64,000 nucleotides of DNA from Morella rubra (taxonomy: Eukaryota; Streptophyta; Magnoliopsida; Fagales; Myricaceae). Where the stretch lies: positions 20,254,633-20,318,632 of the forward strand of contig CM025855.1 in NCBI GenBank assembly GCA_003952965.2, given 5' to 3'. Position numbers and translations under genes: made by a program. How positions within the stretch are numbered: position 1 is the stretch's first letter; every line of letters starts with the position of its first letter. This document shows, piece after piece, positions 44,543 through 54,319 of this stretch. The notes beneath the pieces were generated by a model. The model ran no database searches, was not told the DNA's origin, and worked only from the letters and a program-made list of their open reading frames with translations.

Positions 44543-44735
44543 CCGTACACAAAATCCAAATAATCAGCAACTGCAGACAAAACTTGTGAAGATGATCTAT
44601 ATCTTTTCGCAAGATGCAAGAATTTGCTTGTTTCTTCAGGACCGGATTCTTTACCATGACGTGACTTTTTATAAGAACTCAAAGCAGCACCAATAAGCCC
44701 TTCCCATGTTTGTTTTGGAAGACCTGCTATGCAGT
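44543..44735 (-). CDS. UTP20: UTP20-like exon 13
   Basis: CIAGLPKQTWEGLIGAALSS to VLSAVADYLDFVYG, with GPEETSKFLHLAKRYRSSSQ; between TCTCAG and GTAAGT. Confidence 0.85.
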
Positions 44736-45168
44736 CTGAGAGAATGCCGAATCAGGATAACAAAGAGAGCCGGATTTGGTAAAATAGATTGAGAAACACA
44801 ATTTTGCTAAACAAGATATTGTTTCACTCGGTTGTGCCAATCTTAGATCCATTGAGAAAGCCAATATATTTTGCTTATTGTTGTAGACATGGAAGAAAAC
44901 ACCAACAGAATTGATAACGAAGACTTTGTTCAGTTATTGGGATCAGAGATACTTCCGATGTACAATACATCAATGGGTGCCACCAAGGTTACGAACGTTT
45001 AAATCAGATACCAAAACAGACATATTATAGTGTCCATACTTAGAAACAAGGTAGATGGATAACAGACATATTACGCGGTATCCTTAGAGACAAGGTAGAT
45101 GGATAACCATGTGCGCAGTGTATATATTGCCCAACAATTAAATCCAAAAAGTAGAGAAGGTGCCATAC

Positions 45169-45512
45169 CTGCTTCAATCATCAATAGCTGATCAAGTGCA
45201 TTGATCAAATCTAGTATATCGGATGACATCGCTTTGACAAAGTGGGGATAGCAACTAATGATTCCCCACAGCAGAGCCAACTTAGTCTCCTGAATAATTG
45301 TAGACAATGGATCCCCATGCATTAAATCATTTATTGCCCCAATCCAATAGCGGATAGCATCCTGCAAAAACCTCTGCATCTTTGGAAAGCTGTCTCCAAG
45401 TGTCGCATTTGAGAAGTTGGGCCCTTGTGCTTCTGATTCAATTATCCCAAAGAAGGAATGTAATAGATATAGAACCTCTTCTTGTGAAGTCTCCAGTAAA
45501 TTATCCATTGAA
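45169..45512 (-). CDS. UTP20: UTP20-like exon 12
   Basis: SMDNLLETSQEEVLYLLHSF to ALDQLLMIEA, with KLALLWGIISCYPHFV; between TTTCAG and GTATGG, frame open. Confidence 0.85.
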
Positions 45513-45591
45513 CTGAAATCCAACCAGAAAAGTCAAACTGTACAGAAAATAAGCCACATTGCATCCAGAAATATTTATCATTTAACATTAC

Positions 45592-45666
45592 CTCAAGATG
45601 TTATCTCTAAAAATATATATTATGCAGGGCTCCTTCTGTACTAGTTCTCTAATAAAAGCCAACAAA
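45592..45666 (-). CDS. UTP20: UTP20-like exon 11
   Basis: LLAFIRELVQKEPCIIYIFR DNILR, 75 bases between TTGCAG and GTAATG; joins exon 10 in phase. Confidence 0.75.
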
Positions 45667-45764
45667 CTGCAACACAAGCATAATCTATGTAATCAACAAC
45701 CGCGGATGACATAAACGCAAAGGAGAAAAAAAGAGAGGGGGGGGGGCGAACTTAAAGGCTTTAC

Positions 45765-45981
45765 CTTGAGTTCTTTAACCTAAATACAGGAGCCCATTCC
45801 AATGAACATCTAGAGATAGCTGACATATTATTAAGATTGTAGAGGCCATTAAGAATGCATAACATCAAATCCAGAATCTTATCAACAACCTCTGTTTGAT
45901 GATCCTCTGCCTTGACAGTGCCAGCCAACATGACAAATGTTTGCATAAGAAACCCCACATGCTCAAGCAACAATTCGTAAT
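45765..45981 (-). CDS. UTP20: UTP20-like exon 10
   Basis: YELLLEHVGFLMQTFVMLAG to CSLEWAPVFRLKNS, containing VKAEDHQTEVVDKILDLMLC; between TGCACAG and GTAAAG. Confidence 0.85.
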
Positions 45982-46375
45982 CTGTGCAAAATTGTGGTCG
46001 TTTAGCTTGGTGCAAGAGAGCATACAGAACTACGCAACAAAAATTAATACAGTGATTAAACATAAAAGGTAGGGCAGTAAAGCAAATCAAGCTACTGAAG
46101 CTCAGTTCAAGAGCACTTGGCTGCAATGATGCTCAAAAAACTAAGGAACCAATCGGAGCAGCCTATTATCAGATCCCATCCATTGTCTAACTTGAAAAGC
46201 CAATCTATTCGAGCTCAACCAAAATTCATCTATACAAATTTGAGATTATTCATCTGATAAACCAACCAAGGTTGAGCAGCAAACTTCTTGCCACAAATCA
46301 GTTTGTTTACAGCCCTTACAAAGACAAAGAAAAGAACAAAAAAAAGGACACTGTATCAAGATATCTATGGCTCAC

Positions 46376-46579
46376 CATAAACCCTTTGCCCATTATGATT
46401 CTGAACAATGGAAATAAGCAGTGATAAGAGATGAGTTACATGCAAAATGCATCCCTTAGTTACGTAGTCTGTAATATTTTGGTATAATGATTTGACCACC
46501 AAATTCAACTCCTTGGGCTCTATCTCCTCGCAAAGTCTTTGGAACGCAGTACTTACAACTTCAACAACTGCATCTGAAC
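46376..46579 (-). CDS. UTP20: UTP20-like exon 9
   Basis: SDAVVEVVSTAFQRLCEEIE to LLISIVQNHNGQRVY, between TATGCAG and GTGAGC. An 18-base poly-G tract sits just upstream in the intron. Confidence 0.8.
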
Positions 46580-46586
46580 CTGCATA

Positions 46587-46604
46587 GGGGGGGGGGGGGG
46601 GGGG
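46587..46604 (+). repeat. Poly-G tract
   Basis: Eighteen consecutive G bases in UTP20 intron 8, close to the acceptor of exon 9 (C run on the transcribed strand). A shorter G tract is at about 45739-45746. Such tracts are prone to sequencing error. Confidence 0.95.
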
Positions 46605-47273
46605 AGAAAACAGAAAGAGGGTGAGAGAGACACAGAGGTAGAAAAAAAGAGAACCATGAACTTCTAGAAGTTGTCAACTCATAAAGTAAGTGAGTCATCA
46701 ACCTGCAGATTCTAGCAAACAAGTTAATGCAGAGTACTTAGGATTACATGTGAAGGAGAAAAAACAAGTTCATGTGCAATCTTTCTCTAATGGTTCTCTA
46801 TAGTCATTCTTTACTACTTATGAACCACTCAGGTTGCAAAAGAACGCCTTAACAGCCGTGTACCTCTCTTATGTACATTGATAAAAACACCCTAGAAAAA
46901 AAGCAAGACATTTGAAAATAAAGCTTTTCTATATAGAATGATTGTTAACATCCATGGACTCCATTCGGCATTCAGCTTTTTCATTTGGCTAAAATTCAGT
47001 ATTTTCAAGCTATCTATTGGAAATCAATGACCTTTCACTTTTTATTCTTCATTTGTTTAAATGGTTATACTAGCTCCTGCCCCCAAGCGCACAAAGTAAA
47101 AATAAAAAATTTCCTGGTGGATAAAGATTAGAGCCCTTTAGTCTTCATTGTTGGACCAATACCCCTATGAAGTCATCAACCACATCTACTATCAAATCCA
47201 TTTTGAATAGCTACAAAATCGATCAATTCAAGTTTTTGGAACAGCTGGTGACAGCCAATTAGCTTGATACTTA

Positions 47274-47676
47274 GGTCATGTTTGCAAAATTATTTTTTTT
47301 CAAAATTTTCATTAAGCAAACATAAGTAGGACAAATTTTGGCCACAAAATTTTCACAAAGATTTTTAAGTCGACATTTTTATCCCTAACTTTTGATCGTA
47401 TTTTGACAATATTACCCTCATTTTTTAATTTCAAAATATTAAAAAATAAAAATAAAACGTCTCAATCTCTCTCTTCATCAAATCATTTCTCTCCTCACTT
47501 TTTCACCAACTCACATAAAATTTCAAAAATTTCCAACATCTACCCAAACATACTACAAAATTCTCACTACTTTTTCACAAAATCCCCTAAAAACTCCAAT
47601 CTCCCTAAATTTTCACACCACATCCAAAATTTTTTAAACTTTTCTAAAATTTTCAGTTTGCAAACATGACTTGACC
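47274..47676. mobile_element. MITE-like element in UTP20 intron 8
   Basis: GGTCATGTTTGCAAAATTAT at the left and TTTGCAAACATGACTTGACC at the right form inverted ends, flanked by TA. The interior is very AT-rich with many AAAATTT and TTCACAAA words. It is probably another non-autonomous DNA element; the target duplication is ambiguous. Confidence 0.6.
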
Positions 47677-48199
47677 TAAGCGTGCATGACAGACATGATG
47701 AGAACTAAAACTCCAACAATGGATATGTCAAAACAAGTGGTCAAGAAAAAATCTTTAGAAGTGGTATAAGCCATAAAGTTCTAATGGATCTCATGTAGAG
47801 ACTTGGACACATTAGTATGTGTAGTGAAGATGTATATTAAATAATTTAAATTGTGCCGCAAAATTCTAAACCTAAGTTTACTTGATACAAGAGCAGGCCT
47901 AGTATCTAGATCAATGCTCATTAGAAAAATATCAAAATCATACGAGAGAAAGAAACTAGACCAACGCACTCCTATGTTTGGGCACACCTACTCATAACTG
48001 TTTTTAATATTAAACCATTCATTGTACGGTATGTAGCACATGCAAAGCTATGTTTCCCATTATAGTAATGAATCAAAGCAATGTTTCCTATCATATTGAG
48101 AAGAAACTGCAAAATGTGATAAGAACTCATGCAAATACATACATTATAGAGTTGCAATGAAATATACAGATGAAATAGATGCAAGAAAGTTCATTTCAC

Positions 48200-48364
48200 C
48201 AATACCACATATCGAATTGTCCATCAAGAGCTGCAATACTCGTTCTGCTCTTGAATGCACCCTTGATGAGGCCCCAATCATTACATAAAAAAGTAAAGCA
48301 CTGATTCCAAATTTTCGGTTAGGTACTGGTTTCTTCACAACTTCGATCATGATCCTTCTAACAC
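48200..48364 (-). CDS. UTP20: UTP20-like exon 8
   Basis: VRRIMIEVVKKPVPNRKFGI to LLMDNSICGIG, with the conserved SSRVHSRAERVLQLL helix pair. Ends before GTGAAA. Its downstream intron holds the MITE-like element at 47274-47676. Confidence 0.8.
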
Positions 48365-49456
48365 CTGTGAAACACCCATAACAGTCTATCAGCCATCTTC
48401 AAATTACTAAAATCCAATAGAATTCATCTATGCTATTCACCAACAATTTGGGGTCATATACATCATAAAACAACTGATCTGCAAGAGTCAAGCAACTAAA
48501 GAAAATCTGGAAAAGCAATCTGTCCATTGTTAATAACTGTAAACTCCATCACCTCATCCTGCCCAAATCTATAATGCCACAGCTACACAAATGTGCCACA
48601 ATGGCTAGGCACACATGTGACAGCATGGCAGATTATACATACATGCAGTCCATACTGAATGAAGAACTGATGGGGAAGACGAAAAGATGAAGCAGTAGGG
48701 GTACAGCACCATGAAAACTATTAGATAAAATCAACTCGTAGTCATACAGTGAAGTCACCTCAACAAACAAAAGAACATTGGACAAAGGTTGCCACCGTAC
48801 GAAACGGACACATGACATGAACATCACATATATTCAACTCTTCAAACTACCAATATGCAGGTTCTAAGGTTCACAATTTTTAGGAGGAAATGATCACCGG
48901 ATTGATTATGACTACAGGTTTGTTGATTGAAGCCAAAAGGGTTCGCTCAATAATGTAAAATCAGTGAAAATTGTTGAGCACGCTTGTGTTTTCTTTTTCT
49001 CTAACAACATCTCACTATACCGAACCATTGGATCCACCCTTATTGTGTTCCTAAATGTGATACTTCACTACCTTGAAAGGTACTGGTAACTATACTTTAA
49101 CCAATCATGGCTTGCCCCTTTATATATGCACCCCAAATTGAGGATCCAATTTGTCTCTTTATTCATATACCTACAAACTGAAACCATCAATATTAGTGCC
49201 TCAGGTTGACCATGGAAATAAATTTGAAAACATACACATCCAATCTCTTGTTTATTCACATGAAAGAAATATTGTGATAACCTAACAAATGCTTCGAGTC
49301 CTTCCTAACACGAGAAGAGTTTAAAGTTCTACAAAAAAAAAATGGGCAAAAGCCAAACAGACGATGATTCACAAATGATAATAAACAAATTATTCCGTAA
49401 AACCAAATTGCTGATTCTTAGCAGGCACAAATATAAACAGTAAAAGATGATTATAC

Positions 49457-49563
49457 CATCCCGCAGCGGCTCGTCTGCTGCAGTCCGAAGCAAGAATGAA
49501 AATGCCTCTGCCATAAATTCTTGGACATAATCCTTGGGATAAAATCGTAGTTTTCTCGTAACC
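49457..49563 (-). CDS. UTP20: UTP20-like exon 7
   Basis: VTRKLRFYPKDYVQEFMAEA then FSFLLRTAADEPLRDG, between TGTTAG and GTATAA, frame open. Confidence 0.8.
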
Positions 49564-49749
49564 CTAACAAAAGTTTGAGTGAATAAACAAAAGAAGATAC
49601 TACTACAGAGATACAGATGATATTTAAGAAACCATGCACCATCTCATTGTCTTTCTTTAAAAAAAAAAAAAAGAAATCTAAACAAAATGAAAATAAGCGA
49701 TCACACCAATAAATATTTGTTCACATACACATCATATAAAATTACTTAC

Positions 49750-49823
49750 TTGAGCACAAAAGCAATGTCTCGTATTAAATACTTCCGCAAATACATCATA
49801 ATACACGACCACGAAGTGAATAT
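49750..49823 (-). CDS. UTP20: UTP20-like exon 6
   Basis: IFTSWSCIMMYLRKYLIRDI AFVLK, between TTTGCAG and GTAAGT, frame open. Confidence 0.8.
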
Positions 49824-49943
49824 CTGCAAACCACCAACCATATTTTGACAAGTTCAATTCTGAGATTGATGGAGCTATTAAAAAAATGGAAAAGGATCAA
49901 GAAATTGACAACTGAAGAACACCACAGAAGCCATAGCTTAGAC

Positions 49944-50022
49944 CTGCTCAATAATCTCGGGCTCCCTATCAGCACCACATTCTAGGAGAGACAATAAAGA
50001 ATCAGCAATCCTTGGCAGAAAG
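49944..50022 (-). CDS. UTP20: UTP20-like exon 5
   Basis: FLPRIADSLLSLLECGADRE PEIIEQ, between TTGCCAG and GTCTAAG, frame open. Confidence 0.8.
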
Positions 50023-50303
50023 CTGGCAACAACCCATACACAAGACACAAGTCATAAATCATAAATGCAAGAATCTATGAAGACATATACACACAAGAAC
50101 ACCATGAGCCTGACAAGGACAAGTTCAAACAAATTTACAAGAGGGTGGGGCATCTCAACCACAAACCTAGGCTACTATTTTCTTAGGTAAAATTGTAACA
50201 ATTTAAAAAAAAGGCAACCAATAGAGCAGCAATCGTGGGCACAGAAGACTAGCCAATAATGAAGAAAAGCAAGATAAATTTAATCCAAATAAAAGGAACT
50301 CAC

Positions 50304-50348
50304 AGGACAAAATCTTTCAGCAGATCCCTAGATAAAGCTGCAATTAAC
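50304..50348 (-). CDS. UTP20: UTP20-like exon 4
   Basis: LIAALSRDLLKDFVL, a 45-base exon between CTGCAG and GTGAGT, phases matching exons 3 and 5. Confidence 0.8.
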
Positions 50349-50480
50349 CTGCAGAAGAAAAGAAAAAACTCTCAATGTGCCAAATTCTATAGAAGACATG
50401 CATAAGAGAGTAAAAAAACAAGAAGAGATGACACAAACAAATTGAAACAAAAAAACAGACAGACAGAGAGGCGAGCATAC

Positions 50481-50638
50481 CGAAGAATAGGCTCAATGGA
50501 TAGCCTTGCTTTCATATTTAACCTTGAGATAAGATTTGAGACTATTGATTCCTTTTGCGACATCACCGAGGGTAATGTTTGTACCCAGGGCATCATTTCA
50601 ACATAAAATGAAATGAAATCCTCTGCGGTATTCAATTC
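50481..50638 (-). CDS. UTP20: UTP20-like exon 3
   Basis: ELNTAEDFISFYVEMMPWVQ to RLSIEPILR, intact frame, between GAGCAG and GTATGC. Confidence 0.85.
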
Positions 50639-50966
50639 CTGCTCAAGATAATAAAATTCCGGATTACCAATAGAATAAATAAAATAGAAAGAGCTAGAGG
50701 AAGCAGAAGAAACAAAAAAACAAAATCCACTAAAAGTTAGCCATAGGATTTCCTACTCATTAAAGTCGTTGATTCCAATTTGATATATTTATAGTTACAT
50801 GCCACAAGACCCAAAAAAAAATGTAAGAAACTAACACTTCAAGAAATTCTTGCTTTTATTACATAATCCTTGTTAAAAAAACAACAAAAATACTTTAATT
50901 TTCACACCTACAAAAATTTAATCGAAGAAAACAGGGAAAGATATAAAGAAAGAAAAAGAAGGCTAC

Positions 50967-51086
50967 CCTCCATTCTATTAGGCAGTCCCGGAAAAAGGTG
51001 GACCCCTCTGATGGCTCGGCCTTCACTTTGTCAAGGCGATAGACATCGATGTCTATCTCTTCTAACCTTTGAGAGAAAGTCTTGAA
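50967..51086 (-). CDS. UTP20: UTP20-like exon 2
   Basis: FKTFSQRLEEIDIDVYRLDK to DCLIEWR, 40 codons, between GTGCAG and GTAGCC. One residue (a serine before LDK in relatives as I recall them) is missing without loss of frame. Confidence 0.85.
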
Positions 51087-51232
51087 CTGCACCCCACGGA
51101 CACACAAAACAACTTTTATTTAAGCTTTGTACTAAGTTTCAAAAAGAAATAAAACACGATTCTGATGAGAAAGCTGCAATAATGCCAAAAGAATAAATTG
51201 TTCTTCATATTAAATCACTTTTTTGGTCCAAA

Positions 51233-51247
51233 GGGTTTAGGGTTTAA
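51233..51247 (-). promoter_or_regulatory. Telo-box in UTP20 intron 1
   Basis: Minus-strand TTAAACCCTAAACCC, nine bases downstream of exon 1. Telo-boxes (AAACCCTAA) near the start of plant ribosomal and ribosome-biogenesis genes are known expression elements, which fits a UTP20 gene. Confidence 0.75.
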
Positions 51248-51255
51248 GAATTTAC

Positions 51256-51324
51256 GACAAAGCGGCGGCGGCCTTGAGATTTGTTGAGGGACTTCACAGC
51301 CTGAGCATGTGATGGCGTCGCCAT
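51256..51324 (-). CDS. UTP20: UTP20-like exon 1
   Basis: Start ATG at 51324-51322. It encodes MATPSHAQAVKSLNKSQGRR RFV, the conserved N-terminus of plant UTP20, and ends in phase 0 before GTAAAT. The next ATG would lose this conserved start, which supports the choice. Confidence 0.85.
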
Positions 51325-51498
51325 TACTAAGATTTTCGTGGTAGTCTCCTCCTTTTTCTTGAGCCGGCTGCTTCTTTCACTCCTTTCTTTTCGGTCTCAG
51401 GCTACTCCTTTCTGGTTTCTAAAATCAAACCAAATCAAAGACTTAACTGTTACTTTTGTGTGCCGAGGAAACAAAAAAAGGGACATTGATATAAGGCC

Positions 51499-51510
51499 TA
51501 TATATATATA
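51499..51510 (-). promoter_or_regulatory. TATA-like stretch upstream of UTP20
   Basis: An alternating TATATATATATA about 180 bp before the start codon, just downstream of the site II motif on the minus strand. The spacing would allow a 5' UTR of roughly 140-150 bases. Function is inferred from position only. Confidence 0.4.
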
Positions 51511-51541
51511 CACATTGCATCTTTGGAGTCTTACCTGTGAA

Positions 51542-51547
51542 GCCCAG
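51542..51547 (-). promoter_or_regulatory. Site II motif upstream of UTP20
   Basis: Minus-strand TGGGCT about 220 bp before the ATG. Site II (TGGGCY) elements are bound by TCP factors and often occur with telo-boxes in promoters of ribosome-biogenesis genes. Confidence 0.5.
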
Positions 51548-51943
51548 TTTTTTTTAATTTAAACAAATAATTAACTTTTTGCTCGCCCAGCAATTATTTT
51601 TAAATTTAAACAAATAATTATCTTTTTGCGCGCAAAATAAAAATTTTATCCATGGGCATGTTCGTTTCCTCAAGAATTTGAGAATGCAAATCCAAAATTT
51701 TTTTCCGTCAACCGAACATGTTTAAAATAAGGATGCAGCAAATAAATTTCCAACTTTGCCCTGGATAAATTGATGAAGAATTACAAAAGTATCCTCTGGT
51801 AATACGTTAAGGGCATAAACATCGAAGGGTAAAATGGGTTTGTGCAAAACATGTGGCCCCCACATGTTCAGTGAATTAAATTCGAAAATAACGTGAATGG
51901 ACGAAATAGCCCCGACAATTATGAATGCGTTGAAAGTTAGTTT

Positions 51944-52264
51944 ATGGTGAATATGGCCATTTCACCTTTTAAAGCTGACTTCCGACTGTGCTTCGATTTT
52001 CCCCTCCCTGTTGACGTGAAACAAGCTCAGAGGCATCTCTGGCACCGTACGAGCAACAGTAGGATGAGAAGACGTGTGCCTGGAGCTGTGGTCGACGAAG
52101 GATACGTTGAAGCTGCAAAATCACAGTGGAGAAAGCAACGGACATTGAAATCGAAGGGAAAGTTAGCAAAGAGCCCTAAGCATTCCAGGAGCCCCAACTT
52201 CAACAAGTCGTCAATCACGGTGCCTCTTACCCACCGGTGTCTTCACAGTCAGGTTTCCCCTTGA
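51944..52264 (+). CDS. Unrecognised open frame, possible first exon of a divergent gene
   Basis: A 106-codon frame starting MVNMAISPFKADFRLCFDFP with a basic C-terminal half (AKSQWRKQRTLKSKGKLAKS). It lies about 620 bp from the UTP20 start on the opposite strand and is less AT-rich than the surroundings. No family is recognised. It could be chance. Confidence 0.25.
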   Translation: MVNMAISPFKADFRLCFDFPLPVDVKQAQRHLWHRTSNSRMRRRVPGAVVDEGYVEAAKSQWRKQRTLKSKGKLAKSPKHSRSPNFNKSSITVPLTHRCLHSQVSP

Positions 52265-52791
52265 ATAACTCCACTTCATCGATTTCTGTTTGCTTCCCGA
52301 TTGGAGATGGATTCTGAGATCTCAAAACTCTGCAACTCTTTCTCTCTATTTTGTCTCTCTATTTGTTCATTACAGCTTTTTCAAACATGGATTTTTGCCA
52401 ATATTAGATGATTGTTGGTAATTGTTTGTGATTCTTTGGCTCCTTGTGTGTGATTCGGCAATTTGCGTCGGTTTTTGGGGGTTGTATAGCATTTAGATGG
52501 TAGGATATTCTAGGCAGCACTGTGGTCCTAGTGCAAGTGTTGTTGTGGTTTTCACAAAGAATGCTAAAAGCTTCAAGTTGGAGGACTTTTCTTGAAATGG
52601 AATTTGCTAAAAATTTATGCAAGAACCGCAGGTAACATCCAAGTAAGGGGAGCTTCCCAATCCCAAATTTAGGAATTGCTTATTGTATTTCTTTGCGCCT
52701 CTGCATTTGGATTCGGTTAATGGGCAGCCATTCTGCTTGCATACTTTCTTTCATGGGTTTTCTTTTAAAGTTTTGTTATACCGATGTGCAG

Positions 52792-52870
52792 CGCCATTAC
52801 CTTAGGTTTGGGAAGGAAAGGATTGTTGACCCTCAACCATCGTCCTCCACTGCGTCTCAACATAATAAAA
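52792..52870 (+). pseudogene. Exon-like fragment, unrecognised
   Basis: After CCGATGTGCAG the plus strand reads RHYLRFGKERIVDPQPSSST then ASQHNKRDF before very AT-rich DNA. The short frame looks protein-like and follows an acceptor-like site, but the family is unknown and no partner exon is certain. Confidence 0.25.
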
Positions 52871-53092
52871 GGGATTTTCGGAATTATAATAAATATCAAC
52901 ATTTGTATCGGAATAAAAAATAAAAAAATAATAAAAGAGATTTTCATAATTATTTTGATAAAATAGAAATTAAAAACATCAATATAAAATATTATTTTCG
53001 GAATAAAAAAATGGAACATAAAAGAATTTTCGGAATTATGATAAATATTATAAATAAACGTCAATATAAATATTATTTCATATTTTCTTTTC

Positions 53093-53216
53093 TACACACA
53101 TCCCAATAAAGGTAATTTACAAATAACAACCTTAAAAAACATCACTTCTTTTCTTACACATATCCTAATAAAGTTAATCTACAAATAACAACCTTAAAAA
53201 ACATCACTTCTTTTCT
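53093..53216. repeat. Tandem duplication, period about 62 bp
   Basis: Two units containing TTACAAATAACAACCTTAAA and AAACATCACTTCTTTTCT follow each other with a few differences, in AT-rich intergenic DNA. Confidence 0.85.
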
Positions 53217-53564
53217 CATACTTATTAATAAAAGTCAACAACTTTTATACAAACACCAATACAACTCTTTCATCACCTAAAAATTATCAAAACACTTCAA
53301 ATCCTAAAGATTTCTATAAACCGAACATATATATATACATTCCTGGGTTTGTACAATTCTTAATATAATATATTTAATCAATTTTTCAAAAAATACAAAG
53401 TTAACAATAATTATCAAATATAATCATTGTCAAAATTATTACAAAAAAGAATACAAATTTATTGAAATCTACTAAAATAAGGAAGCAAAATTAAATTACA
53501 AAAAAAAAAAAAAAAAAGTGTATAAAATAGTTATAAAAGTGTATAAATGTCCATAAAAGTTGAT

Positions 53565-53650
53565 ATTGTTAATGGTTTTTGTAAATGTACCCTTATTGTT
53601 AATGGTTTTTGTAAATGTACCCTTATTGTTAATGGTTTTTGTAAAAGTAT
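53565..53650. repeat. Three-copy tandem repeat, period 30 bp
   Basis: ATTGTTAATGGTTTTTGTAA followed by ATGTACCCTT is present at 53565, 53595 and 53625 (last copy partial). The first two copies are identical, so the expansion is recent. A 30-bp period keeps frame and yields a spurious VNGFCKCTLI peptide repeat. Confidence 0.95.
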
Positions 53651-53940
53651 AAAAATAGCATATGCTCGTATAATTTTTTTAAAACTTTTAATTACGAAAC
53701 TAATTCGTACTACAAATATCAGAATATTCACTGCATCATTAAAAAGCTTTCAAGAGTAACGACAACAGTATTTTTTATATTGTCATCTGAATATTTTTAA
53801 TATTTTATTTAATTTAATAAAAAAATAAATGCTTCCAACCTATTTGAGTTCATGACAAATGGTAGCTTAGATATGAGGCTAAATCCAAGGGACAAACACG
53901 GAAAATCAATCAAAAAGTTTGAGTCTTATTCAAAAAATAA

Positions 53941-54316
53941 GGGCATATTCGTTTTCAAAATTATTTTAGAATACAAATGTATTCACAAAACCAATATCCA
54001 AAATCTTAAAAATTTATGCACAAATATCAATACATTTTACACAATCTCTAACAAACTTTTCACACAAACTCTAACAACTTTTCAAAAAAAATTATAACAA
54101 ATCTTCTCTTTCTATACTTTTTCATTAACTCAAATATTTTTTTATTAAAACAATTACATCAAATCATCTCTCTCTACACCTTTTTACAAACTCCAACAAA
54201 AATTAAATATTTTTAAAACTTTTCACTAACCTTTACATAAAAACCTATAAAATTCTAATCTACATAAATATTCACAATCTATCAAAATCTTACAATTTTT
54301 TACAAAATGAACACCC
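53941..54316. mobile_element. MITE-like element
   Basis: GGGCATATTCGTTTTCAAAA at the left and the complement-like TTACAAAATGAACACCC at the right, with an AT-rich interior rich in CACAAA and TTTTC words. It resembles the elements at 28105 and 47274. The target duplication is not clear. Confidence 0.5.
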
Positions 54317-54319
54317 TCT

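Larger units (their letters stand above)
31283..51324 (-). pseudogene. UTP20: UTP20 homologue (SSU processome component), full exon set but frame broken
   Basis: UTP20 is a HEAT-repeat scaffold of about 2,700 residues in the nucleolar small-subunit processome, needed for 18S rRNA maturation. All 31 exons expected of a plant homologue can be traced; 29 introns are GT-AG and intron 26 is GC-AG. Landmarks: MATPSHAQAVKSLNKS start, the DRIM region (KAVLGFIAQLDAEELPLFFA) in exons 18-20, LAALKLLKLLPADIMDLLLP in exon 26, LLHPHMWLRHISS in exon 29, and the basic tail (NPMRNAKRKLRTAAKHRANK). Coding length is about 2,690 codons. Seven lesions are seen: +2 in exon 15 (near 43427), TAA in exon 23 (39520-39522), -1 three times in exon 26 (near 38430, 37803, 37391), -1 in exon 29 (near 33638) and -1 in exon 31 (stop at 31417). 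Retained introns rule out a retrocopy. Either a dying duplicate or a gene in an error-rich assembly. Confidence 0.9.

Noticed and set aside
47403-47669. 88-codon frame in UTP20 intron 8
   Set aside because: Low-complexity translation of an AT-rich MITE-like element; not supported as an exon.
53565-53650. Possible CRISPR-like array
   Set aside because: Units are directly adjacent with no spacers and the genome is a plant; a plain tandem repeat.
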